From positions 13,516,001 through 13,580,000 of the forward strand of contig NC_003284.9 of the NCBI RefSeq assembly GCF_000002985.6: a stretch of 64,000 nucleotides of DNA. The letters are read 5' to 3'. Position numbers and translations under genes: made by a program. The stretch is from Caenorhabditis elegans. Lineage: Eukaryota > Nematoda > Chromadorea > Rhabditida > Rhabditidae. Shown here piece after piece: positions 1 to 17,042 of the stretch (position 1 is its first letter; each line of letters starts with the position of its first letter). Below the pieces are notes generated by a model. The model had not been told where the DNA came from. It searched no databases and saw only the letters and a program-made list of their open reading frames with translations.

Positions 1-50
1 AAATGAATAAGTCAAAATGGAAAAATACAAAAAAAAATGAATATCTGGTT

Positions 51-2904
51 TCACTTGTTGAAGTTGATTTGCTTGAGAACACGAGATTTTGTTGCCACCG
101 CAGGCTTCAAGAACGGATGGCTCAATGCTCCACGAGCAGAAAGTCGCTTCGAATGATCATATCTCAGGCACTGTTGCACAAACTCGATTGCCTGTTTTGA
201 CATCTGCGGGCTCAGATCCTTGAGGTTGGTCGGGCGATATTGTGGGAATGAGTCTCGGGCGATGACAGATTCACTCGGCCAATCCTTGCCAACTGGGGTG
301 CCCATTTTCCTGAACAATTAATATAAGTTCAATATTGCAGTTTTTCTGTAATTAGGCAATCTTACGGGTTTTTTAAACATACATACTAAATTTTAGATTT
401 TCTTGTAAAACTTACTTGAAAATGTCTGTCAACTGCTCAGCCTCGTTTTGGCCTACAAAAAGTGGCTGTCGGCAGTAAATTTCCGATACAATGCACCCGA
501 GAGCCCACATGTCAACTGTACTGTTGTAGTAGGATTGAAGAAGAACTTCCGGTGATCGATACCAAAGAGTGACAACCTAAAACAATCGTATTTGTAAATA
601 ACTAATTTTTAAAAATTTAAAAAGAAAAGGTAAAACTCTTAAAAAATGTACTGTTTGTTCTATAATTTTAATTTGAAAACCGAATACAAACCGACTTTAT
701 ACATACAATAATTTTTTTAAAATCTTTTTTTTAAAGACATTTGTATGAAAAATAAGTTAGTGTATAGACATGCTTTCTCGAAATCAAGTTTTAAGCGTAA
801 AAACTTACTAATGTTGTGAAAGCCGTTGTATTTGAGTACTCTTTTGACAATCCAAAATCAGCCAATTTCACGGTTTGATCTCTGTTGAGTAGAATATTCT
901 GAGGCTTCAAATCCCGATGAATGATACTGTGTGTGTGAAGAAAATCCAGTGCTCGAACAATTTGTGCAGTGACATGTTTTGCTTGTTGCTCCGGAACTCC
1001 GCGTGGAATATTGCGCAGGAACGTGTGCAAATCCCAATCACACCTTTCCATTATCATATTTATCTTGAGAATTGCTCTCACGGGGTCAAGTTGATGAAAA
1101 ACAGACTTTAAGGAGATGATGTTCGGATGAGCTTTTCGTGCCAGATGCTTCATCACTGTTATTTCGCGAAGCACACTTTGCGGGATTCCCTCGTTTTTCG
1201 AAGAAATCATGATTTGCTTGAGTGCATACTGAAAAATTCGAATGTAATAATTCAATTGAGATGCAATAATGTAAAAACAAAAACATACGTCTTTTCCATC
1301 ATGAAGGCTTCGAACACGGTACACATTTCCATAGGCGCCTTTTCCAAGAGCCTGAAATAAAAATGTTAAAGATGGAGTAGCGCCAGTGGGGAAAATGCTA
1401 AACACCACTGCTATGGTCCCATTATTGCCGAATTTGATGATAAAACTTTTCAAAATTTTTTTTGAAAATTTTTTAATTACTGTCCAAAAGTGAAAATTAC
1501 TCGGTTTTTGCCGCTGATTATTTTGGAAGTCGACGGAAAAAATTGTTCTCCTACACTTTTTATTCTTTAATTTTGTTTTAATTATTTGTATTAAAACATT
1601 GTAGGGGTCGGAATATGCGGCATTGTTTTGGATTTCCTCAAAAGCTCACTTTTTTTAAATGTTGGCAATTTGCCAGAACTCGCAGAAAAGTTTTCAAATC
1701 TGATGGCAGTTCTAAACTTTTTTTTCTAATAGCAAGTATATGTCGGATTGTCATTATTCAGTTTTACTAAAAATAAGGGCAAATTTCTATTCGAAGACAA
1801 TTTCTTGCCAAAATTTTGCCTAACAATTATTAGTTTCGACTATAAAAATTGGGTAATATATTTTGGATCGAGTTGGATCAAACTTTGGATATATTTTACA
1901 TTCAGAAACAATAATAGCTATCAAATCACTCAAATTAATCCTTATAAAAATTCAGAGCCACGTTCATTTTTCACTGCAGACTCCTTCCCTAATGTATTCA
2001 AATATTCAAAATTCTCACATGTTGCGGGCTTTTGTTTTGCTCTAGATCTTTTGATTCAAATTTGAAATACGAAACTTATGACCTCATTTTTTATTTATCC
2101 ATAGAAATCTGAAACCAAAATAAACTATTTTGAAGCAAAAAAAAAATGTTTCGCAGCAAACAATCTCATTGCCGCCTTCCCTCTATTCTTTTTATTCGTC
2201 ATTGGCGTTGACTGACTTTCACGCAAACTCAGCAGAAATGTTGCCATTTGTTTCTCTTTTACATGCCGACACTGATAAAAGCTTATACATGTGTACGTCT
2301 TTAGGGAATCGAAAAATCTTTGGTAGAGACAAAAGTTTGTTTCAGGAAAAAAAATTAGACAGGGAACTTTCAAATATTTTTCTTGAGCACGTTTTGAGCA
2401 CACCATAGTTATCTTTCAAAAATAATTTCTTATTACGCAAATTTTAATACTTTGATTAGTTTGTTTGGATTGCAAAAAGTGAGTAATTAGTCACATACTT
2501 AGAAAACTTGTTCATTTCAAAACTGAACGGTTTTCAAAAGGTTTCTCACACTATCATCGAAAAAACAACGAACTTTCTATTCTTGTGAAAACTTTGGGAA
2601 TTATCTTCAAATTTCGAAAGTTAAAAAAATCTTCATCTAATCCTCTTGCACTTTTGCGACTGCACTTGCGTAAGTTTCCGAAGAAAGCGCTTTCAACAAC
2701 CTTGAATATTCAAAAACCGCACACTTTCCTTGACCCAGTTTTCTTTGGTCCTCTAACTGTAATCTTTTCCAATCATACCTGATGAATTTGAAAATCCTTC
2801 ATTGTCAAGGGTTTTGCCATCTGTCCGCAAGTCATATTATTCATCATTTTTTGGAGTCGAAGGATCTCCATTTTGTACTCCTCTCCATAAAGATTCTCGC
2901 ACAT
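51..2904 (-). CDS. cdk-4: Cyclin-dependent kinase 4/6 homologue
   Basis: Cyclin D-dependent Ser/Thr kinase that drives G1 progression by phosphorylating Rb-type proteins. Five exons on the minus strand (2779-2904, 1289-1351, 809-1228, 416-576, 51-309) splice in frame to 342 residues, a normal CDK length. Visible kinase features are the Gly loop GKGAYGNV (about 45-52), the beta-3 lysine K67 in YALKQIM, a divergent cyclin-binding helix SVLRE with E85, HRDLKPQN (167-174), DFG (187-189), and an activation segment ending [17 protein letters not shown]201 aligns with the activating Thr172 of human CDK4. The ATG lies seven bases after an acceptor (attttttcag), so that acceptor is probably a trans-splice site. 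Intron 1 is long (1352-2778). The 3' UTR runs off the left edge. The CDK4/6 assignment rests on the activation segment and my memory that cdk-4 neighbours pab-2 on the X. Confidence 0.93.
1352..2778 (-). other. Long first intron of cdk-4
   Basis: This 1.43-kb intron separates the N-terminal exon from the Gly-loop exon. It is AT-rich with no convincing coding exon; the small open frames have no splice or codon support. At about 1367-1395 it carries a segment, GGAGTAGCGCCAGTGGGG, that resembles the end of a recurrent C. elegans interspersed repeat. I saw no matching inverted partner nearby. Confidence 0.6.
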
Positions 2905-3662
2905 TTTGGATCTGAAAAAATTTTAATTAACATTCAAAAGTGTCTAACGTGGTATTGGAGGCAAAAAAAATAATGTTGCAAGAGTTAAGAATCTATGTAA
3001 TTCAAATTTAAAATCCGATTTTATTGGCGGGCGAACGAGAAAGAGATTGCTGGCAGACGGTAGAGCGGTGTGTCTCCTCTGCCTCTGCAGCGAAAACTGT
3101 CTGCCGGTAAAGAGCACTCGGTTAGCGGAGGATGGTAGAGAAAGAAACAGAAAGGGCAACCTTGGCAAGAAGATGGACTGTGACTGTCGGTAGGCAATTC
3201 TTCGGTGGTTCTACAACAGCTGGTGTCCCCCTGAGCGCGGACACAAAGGGAATAAACCAGCGCACATTATCTCAAGTCAGCTCTCTGTCATCTCTTCTTC
3301 TCGCGTGCTCTCTTGCCTTCCGACTCTTCTCACCGCTGCCACCATTAAAACAGAATGCGTTAAACGCGCTCTATTGACAAACGTGATGAGCTCGAACTAC
3401 ATGCATGTTTTTGCTTGATGTTTTCATACTTTATACGAATTTCGCAACTTTCTTTTATGAGTTTAAAGTTGTAATTGTTCATTCTAGATTACAAATGACT
3501 CAATTTGACAAACAATTTAGGTATTAACTGAAAACATAACACTCTTTTTTCAACAGATAACAAATATTTGTAATTAGTAAAAAATTGTCATCTTCACTCC
3601 CCCTTGTTTCTTTTTAATTGAAAACGCGTGTAATATTTTACCATCCAGCACTAAATTTTCAG
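2905..3662. promoter_or_regulatory. Divergent promoter region, cdk-4 / SPRYD7-like gene
   Basis: These 0.76 kb lie between the divergent starts of cdk-4 and the SPRYD7-like gene. A GC-richer stretch at about 3030-3350, with GAGAAAGAG and CTCTGCCTCTGC runs, stands out from the AT-rich surroundings. An acceptor (attttcag, ending 3662) directly abuts the plus-strand ATG. No TATA box is obvious. Confidence 0.5.
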
Positions 3663-5400
3663 ATGAACAATATCCGTGGTTGGTTTTCATGTTTGGCACC
3701 GTGCTTCGACTGTGTGGAAGGCTCCAGTTTTGACAATGCCTCGTATCCACGATTTAACGCAGTCTACCAGCCAACAGTACGACTAGATGTGGGGAGAATG
3801 GGTATGGTTTTGAACTTAAAGTTGGCTGGCTTGTTCACGTTCCAAAATCTTCACACTTTAAACAAATATTTAAAGGTGTAGTAGAGTCAACTTTTTTTCG
3901 TTTAAATGACAGAAAATAGACCCTAATGAAAATATTTAAAAAAAAAACTAAGTGTTAAAAATTTTTTCAATTTCTCAAAAATGAAATGAATGACTTCATT
4001 TTTGGTATTTTCGCGTTTTCGTCGATTTTTCTTGATTATTCTTTTATATATGGTTTTTTTGGAAAAATGTTGGAAAATTTGACAAACAGAGCCAAATACA
4101 GAGAAAAAACTTGAAAAAAAACTTTAGCATTCAGCCAGAAAACGTGAGAATATCAAAAATGACGTCTCTCATTTGCGCGGAAATTTAAACTTAATTTTGG
4201 CGTTTTTTTTTGACTTTTGAAAAATTGAAAAAATTTATAAAAAATTGAAAAATGTTTTTATTAATATTTTTCACAGTCATATTCGGTCACTAGGGTCTAT
4301 TTTCTGCCATTTAAAGCAAAACATTTTTTGACTCTACTCCACCTTTAACAATCCAGCAGATAAAGTTTCATTAACATGAGTATGTTTTACTAAATACGCT
4401 ATGTAGTAAAAAAAAGCAAAAAAAAAAGAACTTTAAACTTTTTATAGGTAAAAATGTAGTTATTCTCAAAGAAGGAGAACGAATTTGCGGTATTGGAGGA
4501 GCGATTGCAACTGTTCCAATTGTGCAAAACAAAGCATATTTCCAAGTGACAGTTCAACAAACCGGTGAGTTTTTGTTTTTCAAAACTAGTGTTTCCTCAA
4601 ATGAAATTAAAAAAGTACAAATGTCTTATTTTCAGGAACATGGGGAATAGGCTTAGGACAAAAGCAATCACCATTCGACAAAGTCCCATGCACTGAAAAG
4701 TTTTGGGGAATCAGAGATAATGGAGACATTGCAAAGGAAAATGAGGTCGTGGCAAAAATGACAAAAACTGTGGAGGAAGGAGATGTTGTGGTGCGTTTTA
4801 TAAGCAGAAAAATGGAATTATTTCGTACTTTCAAAACAAATTGCTAGTTTTTTTTAAAGCTTAACATGTCTTACAATGGAATACAAATAATGTGATACAA
4901 TTTCAAGTAACGATTGCAAATACTCAAATATAATTTGAAGTTTAAAGAAAAAAAAACAAAAGTATTAAACTATTTGTTACCAAGTAAATCTGTTAAAAAC
5001 TCAACCTTTCAGGGTGTTGCATATGACCACGTGGAGCTCAAGTTCTATGTAAACGGAAAAGCAGTGGAAGATGTGATAACTGGAGTTCGAGGCCCGGTAT
5101 GCCAAGAGATTATTTGAAGGGATTAAGAAATCACTTAGGAACAGTGCCTAATAAGATTAAGATTCAATATTCATTCGTTGCGCTCAACTTTTTAATATGA
5201 TCCCTGGCTTGGAATGCAACCATTTGGACACAAACCACAATTTTCCTAATCAATTTTTTTATTGAAATTGTTATCATTTTCAGGTTTACCCTATGGTGTA
5301 TGTTGACGACTCAGCAATTCTCGATCTCAAATTCAAAAACTTCACGGAAGCTCCACCAGCGGGATTCGGAGAAATTCTCGTGGAACAAACTATTCTATAA
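3663..5400 (+). CDS. SPRY domain protein, SPRYD7 (C13orf1/CLLD6) orthologue
   Basis: Five exons (3663-3801, 4448-4564, 4636-4790, 5013-5096, 5284-5400) give 203 residues, close to the roughly 196 of vertebrate SPRYD7. Almost the whole protein after residue 40 is one SPRY beta-sandwich. Segments such as GTWGIGLGQK, EGDVVGVAYDHVEL, YVNGKAVEDVITGVRG, VYPMVYVDDSAILD and the ending PPAGFGEILVEQTIL match the SPRYD7 family closely. The N-terminus (WFSCLAPCFDCVEG) is Cys-rich, like that of vertebrate SPRYD7, and may be lipidated or metal-linked; that is inference. The molecular function of the family is poorly known. An acceptor abuts the ATG, which suggests trans-splicing. Intron 1 carries a terminal-inverted-repeat element. 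Confidence 0.9.
3870..4348. mobile_element. MITE-like element in SPRYD7 intron 1
   Basis: The left end (TTAA then AGGTGTAGTAGAGTCAA) is mirrored at the right end as TTGACTCTACTCCACCT then TTAA. The match continues inward for about 55 bp, including TAGACCCTA against TAGGGTCTA. The element is about 470 bp with no coding capacity. TTAA at both ends may be the target duplication. It fills most of the first intron and leaves the splice sites intact. Confidence 0.8.
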
Positions 5401-7204
5401 ATCTTGCCTGATTTTAAAACCATTGACCGTGATTTCCTTCGCTCTTGTGACTTGTCAATAATGATTTTGAATTTCATTGAAACTCCTTAATTTAATCTAA
5501 ACAAATATGTTCTTATTATTATCAAATAGTATTGAAATTAACACTTCAAAATTGTAAGTTACAATTTCCGTGATGGAGAGTAAAAAATACTAACTTAATA
5601 CAAACTTTCAGTTCAAACAGAAAATCTGAAATTTTAGGCATGTGGCTGACCGCACTTTTTTAGATGCAATATAACCGATTATTTGTTTTCATATTTACTT
5701 ACATTTCATAACTTTAAAATTGATCCTGAAAATCAGTTTTTTTGATTGAACTGAAAACTTCTGGCACCTGGAAAAATTTTGTTATTAAATTCTGAAAGCG
5801 CTTAGAATTTGAAACAAGTCCCCGAAGAAACATTTTCAAAAAAGTTCATTTTAAGTCAGATATTAATTTTCAAAGTTACACAAACTAAATAAATCTCCTA
5901 ATAAACAAATGCGGTCATTTATATGGCTCAAATTCAGTTTTCTGGATTGAACCTAAAACTTCTGGCACCTGGAAAAATTTTGTTATTAAATTCTGAAAGC
6001 GCTTAAAATTTGAAACAAGTCCCCGAAGAAACATTTTCAAAAAGTTCATTTTAAGTCAGATATTCATTTTCAAAGTTCAGAGTTCAGAGGTAAGAACTTG
6101 TTCAGATTTTTTGCAAATTGATCAAATTGAAGAAAATTGATTTTTGATGCCGCATTATGTTTTGTTATATTCAAGTAATCCTGTTGTTATTAAATATCAG
6201 GTCACCATTATTGAGTGTTTCTCCGCATTTTGAAAGTAATTTTGAAAATAGAACAGATGAGTTCCTTTTATAGATACATTTATCATTATTTAATTCAAAA
6301 AGTTTACAACAAAATTATTATAATGATAATTAGAAAAATTCTGGGGAAAACGATAAGATGTTGGGATATCGGAAAAACCACAGAATGGATGTATCAATTG
6401 TTATGTGGGTACAAATTGGGGTACAAAAGAAAAATTTTAGGTTTTATGGGAGGATGGGGAGGGGTGAGAGTTGCAATAACTTATATAAGTGGGAATATAC
6501 TTATTAACACAAAGAGCATATTATTAGGCGGGAAATGACAAAGTTGCACATTGTTGCACAGAAATATCAAAGCATTCAGAAAGAAGCATCTAATTTCAAT
6601 GAAATTGCTGGCTGGCGGGGGTGAGACGATTTGTTCTGAGCTTGGGCTTCGGAGTACATTACAAGGCCGAACAAATTACCATGTTAAAAATTAGTTGCAA
6701 TCTCTAGGTTTCCAAGTTTTTGATGAAAAAAAAAAAAACACCGAAATTCTGGAGAAAGTAACAAAGTACACATAAATGTTGAATTGGATTGAAGTGAGAC
6801 AAGAGAGAGGACCAGAAAAGAAAAAATATTTTTTTTTAGGGATTTTCAGATGAAACTATACACATTCGTTAAAGAAATCAGCTTCAACGCAGTTCAAGAC
6901 AATTTTAAATACCAAGCAAGAAATGTGAAATTGAAATAAAGAAAAATAGAAGCATTTTTTTGAATTTTTTGAATTTTTTTCCTTTTTTTTTAATTTTTTC
7001 TCCAGATTTTTAAATTTTTTTGGGGTTTTTTGTAAGATTATTTGAAGAAAGTACAATAGGAAATGGGAAGGTAAAAAAATTGGATGAGAAATTATGAAAT
7101 GCAGAATGAATACTGCTTTCAGTACCAAAAAGTATAGCCAACAATTTTTGCTCTGAATATCAGAGAATATTACGACCTTGGCATGCAAGATGAAGTTAGA
7201 GAGC
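5401..7204. other. Convergent intergenic region with a 155-bp duplication
   Basis: This holds the 3' flanks of the SPRYD7-like gene (+) and pab-2 (-). It contains the direct repeat listed separately. The rest is AT-rich with homopolymer runs at about 6960-7020. I see no supported gene; the plus frame near 6215-6538 lacks splice sites and looks random. Confidence 0.6.
5721..6085. repeat. Direct repeat, two copies of about 155 bp
   Basis: Copy 1 (about 5725-5875) and copy 2 (about 5932-6083) share long blocks such as CTTCTGGCACCTGGAAAAAT and GAAACAAGTCCCCGAAGAAA. They differ by only a few substitutions and a 1-base indel. About 55 bp separate them. The period of about 207 bp and near identity suggest a recent local duplication. 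Confidence 0.85.
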
Positions 7205-13087
<5,883 letters not shown>

Positions 13088-13101
13088 GTAATAGGAAAGA
13101 A

Positions 13102-15522
13102 ATGCATGAGAACCGACCACTAGATGATATCATAGAAGTTAATGAAAAGACTGGTACAAACCCACCAGATCGTCAACGGTTTGAAAATGATTTGGAGGGG
13201 TTCCACTCGGAAATTCGAAAGATTCGATCTCAGGTTGGATTCAATTTCAGAATTGTTCTTATGAATTTTATTAATTTGCTAGATCCAAATGCGATGCAAA
13301 ACATGCCTAGATGCCAACCCACTTGAAAACGAGATGAGAAACAAACGTAACCAACTCCGAGTTGATCTTGCACAGTTGAAAGGAGACGGGGATAAGATCA
13401 AAGTGAACATTGATAGCCAGGTAAGATCATGAAGCAAAAATGATGCAAATAGTTGCCCAATTGAAATGTTGAAAAAATTACAAAAAAGTAACTGTGTGTT
13501 TTAAACTGGGCAGTTACGCGTTGGTACCGCACTGAACAACTAATGCGAGCCGAAGGGAAACAGCTGAGAGCATACAATGCGGTCAACGCTTGTGTGTTTA
13601 AAACCGTCTTTGCAATCCAGGCTGAGTAGTACAAAAGTCTAAATGCTTCTGGGGGTTTTTTTTTGTAAAACAACGATGCTGAAAAAATTAAAATTAATAT
13701 CAAAATAATAGAAAATATCTGGGATTTTCAGCTTTTTCTTTGTAAAATTTGTGTATCAAACGATGTACATGGAACAATAATATAAACTAATCAAATTAAA
13801 AAAAAAAACAATAGATTTTTACAAATAAAGTTGTAAATTTACTGTGACCTACAAATATTGAGAACAAAACCTGTAGTTATTCAACTTGATAAAATAAATA
13901 TTAATAATAGAATAATGCCTTTGTGCAGTGATCATTGTGAAACAAAACTGTACATTAAAATTTTTACAGAGAACAAAGCAGTTGGATTTGGAGCGCGATT
14001 GCCGCATCCGAAACAAAGATCATTTAGATCGCCTGCTCCTGGAGCATCAGGAACGATACAAGCGGAACCTGTCGGCTCGCGATGAACAGGCATTAGTAAC
14101 GGAAATCGATGCGTTGAAGAGAAATAAAAAGTTGTTGGAGTACGATTTTCATGTTCTTAGTTGAAAAAATATAGCGATATGATTTCAGGTCATTGGCTGA
14201 AATCACATCTCATCGTAAAGGAATGGATCAGGAATTGGAGAAGAATCGCATACAGAAACACGTTAGTATATTATTAATGATAAAAGAGACTGTGGTACTC
14301 ATCCCATCAAATTCAGAAAGTCTACTTTGAACTCACTAGCTGCCAGAACCGATTTAAGCAAATGAAGCAAGAGCGGCGACACATTGAAGATGAGATCCGG
14401 GACCTCAAGCATCAACTACAAGGTGCAAATTCCCGCCGCAAATCTTTGATATCCACCTACGAGGATGACAGAGAGGAATACAAAAACTGGCTGAACGACA
14501 ACAAACTGAACGGCAATAGCGTGCCAATGTCATTCCCAAGCGCACGAAAAATAAGTAAGTCGGATTGGGTTGCGAAATCATTTTTTTCCAGTTGTCAGAG
14601 ACCGAAACGTATGCATTCGAAATTGGTCAACTAGAACTTTCACATTTCACAATATCTAAGACAATTTTTTTTTCAGAAGCGCCAATCGATGTGGAGGAAT
14701 TGGAACCATATTACGAACAAAAACGGGATTGCAATCGTCTTATCAAGTACTTAGAGCGTCTTCCAACAACTTTACAGAAAGATGAAATAGTCAAACCAGC
14801 AACAACTCAACCGCCAGCACTCATCGATGATGACGATGATTCCGCCGATGAGCTCCCACCACAACTAATCAAGCTTAATCAAAAAGTGGTTCCAGCTCCA
14901 ATTGTTAAGAGGAACTTCAAAAAACCAACGCAGCCACTTTCTCATAACATTGACATCTACAATCTTTTTGGATCGGTCAATGTGGACGTTCCGAAGGTCT
15001 ATGCCGACGTCGGGGCAGCCCTTAAAGCAGTGAGTTTTAGGAATAAAAGAGTTAGAAAAAGACACATTTGAAACATATTGAGAACAATTTCTCGCAACTT
15101 TGACAGTGAGAATATTATGTGCTAATTGTTGGAAAAGGGTACTAAGTATGTAATTAAAAAAAAAAACGCCAAACTCACATTATTTCAGGTGAAAGAGAAA
15201 CTCGACTTCTACAACCAGCAAACCACCAACGAACTGGACTGGGGAGAGGAGCTAGGCGGGATGGGTAAGATTTCGAAACACTTTTTCTTTCGACACCTTC
15301 TCAAACAATGATGCAATTTCAGAATTCCTATCAGTCTCACGCACTGCAAGCGACATGGACTCACACATGGATGACTCCATTTCTGATGTTGGGAGCATGT
15401 CCAGCTTCTACCGATCTTCTAGCAGAACGAGCTGTCCATCACCACTCACAACTGACAACTCACCGAAACGATTCGTGGCCCCACTGCCTCCACCGTCTGA
15501 GGTCAAAGACAGCCCAGTGTAG
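13102..15522 (+). CDS. Coiled-coil protein, possibly BFR1-like
   Basis: Eight exons (13102-13233, 13283-13420, 13970-14139, 14189-14261, 14317-14554, 14677-15029, 15189-15264, 15323-15522) join in frame to 459 residues. About residues 25-230 are a charged coiled coil rich in Glu, Lys, Arg and Gln. The segment ARDEQALVTEIDALKRNKKLL resembles the repeated core of yeast Bfr1-type mRNP/nuclear-segregation proteins, which is suggestive only. An acidic stretch (IDDDDDSADELPP) follows, then a mostly disordered Ser/Pro-rich tail (SDVGSMSSFYRSSSRTS, APLPPPSEVKDSPV). There is no signal peptide or membrane segment. The ATG follows an acceptor (ttttttctag) by 14 bases. The product is probably a cytoplasmic scaffold or mRNP factor; the function is not recognised. 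Confidence 0.82.
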
Positions 15523-17042
15523 TTGATATTTGAGAATTGATGCCTTTACTACGTATTGTATTTAAAAATTAAAAATCTCCATTTTGTGCTTGTATTATCG
15601 TTCCCTCGACCTTCCTTCAAAATTTGTTTTCCGGGTTACCATTTCCCCTTTCTTTCTGTTATGTTCTAGGCTCTATGAGTTGTTTTGAAAATTGAAACTC
15701 TCTCTTATTTTTCATGCCATATATTCATTTAATTTGATACTCCTTATTCACTTCCGATCACCACCCACTTCCTCACAAGTAGATCTAGTCTCGTAGTTTC
15801 TAGTGATTAATTTAAATTTCACTTTGATCATTTTATCATACTACTTTGTTCCATTTGTATTGCTCAAATGATCCGGTATTATTTTTTTTTGTTATTTTTC
15901 ATAACTTGTTCAATTAATCATGTAAATAGATATTCTGTAAAATGTGTGTAGCTTTCAGAGTGTCAATCGTCAGCGTGTCTGTTGTTTCCTGCCGGAAACA
16001 ACCAGCGCCAAGGAACAATCAAACAATAAAAGTGATAAGCTACAAAATGATTTCATATGAAGACTGTTGAATTCTATAACAAGACTATTTGCGAAAGTGT
16101 TGGGACTTATTTCCATATTCAATCAATTTTGCAATTAATGATGCGATAATTAAAATAATAATTATATAATTAATTTTAACGAACAATAATATCAAATATG
16201 CGGATTTTGCACCCTTTCATGTAAAAGTTTAATGGGAGATAGTTTATTGATATAATGAAATCTTTGTTACTGACTTATCAAAAACATAAATGTGATAAAT
16301 CTTGAGTAGCTAATGTAAGAAGTCCCCTGAAATCATTTGATTTTCTAAAACAGATTTTTGATACTAAAAAATCAAATTCACTCAAAAAAAAAATTAACTA
16401 AATGAATTGTAACTTTTATTTTACATTTTAGTCTGAAAATTTCGCGGTTACAGCTTGAACTTTAAATTCGAACTTGTGTTGTGCAAATTTTACCCATTGC
16501 CAGATGTGTGATGGCACATCGCACACGCTTGAATGTCATAACATTTTAATCCGCATAATAATGACATTTTCATGAATCCAATCTTCATTGCAAGTTTTTC
16601 AATTTTCAACAGCACCAAAACTGCATCCTCTTGTCTTTTTACTTTCGCCATCAAGAGGAATGATCAAGAGACGCGTCGGCTGTTCCCCTCGTAATTCCCA
16701 AAATCCATAACCGGAGAACCGCGACGTTTCCTGCTCTCTTGTCGACGTTTTCTTCTTCTTCTTCTTCTTCTTCTTCTTCTTCTTCTTCTTCTCCCCTATC
16801 TTTTTCCTACTCGTCATGTTCTGAGGGGCCCCCCTACTCTTCTGCATCTCCTTTTGGGCCCGTGCGCATCTCTTCCGCTTCTCGTTTTTGGCCTTCAACA
16901 ACGGCTACTGCTCTTTCTGTGTGCTCCATTTATTTGAGCAGCCACACTTCTGCTCCCTCATATTTTGTCTTTTTCTTAGTTCGTCGTCAGTTTCGAAACG
17001 AAACTCTGTCTTGACCCCCCCCCTGAAAACATTCTGAATGTG
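15523..17042. other. 3' flank of coiled-coil gene and acr-12 promoter
   Basis: The coiled-coil gene's 3' UTR probably ends near the AATAAA at about 16026. The rest is AT-rich until a C/T-rich block (about 16610-17010) upstream of acr-12, which holds the (TTC)n tract. Frames opened by that tract are not genes. Confidence 0.55.
16749..16793. repeat. (TTC)n microsatellite
   Basis: About 15 perfect TTC units lie some 250 bp upstream of the acr-12 start. They create spurious poly-Ser and poly-Lys frames on the two strands. Confidence 0.95.

Noticed and set aside
3663-5400. Galectin identity for the beta-sandwich protein
   Set aside because: The sandwich-like segments first suggested a galectin, but the galectin H-N-R/W-E carbohydrate motif is absent and the whole-length match is to SPRYD7.
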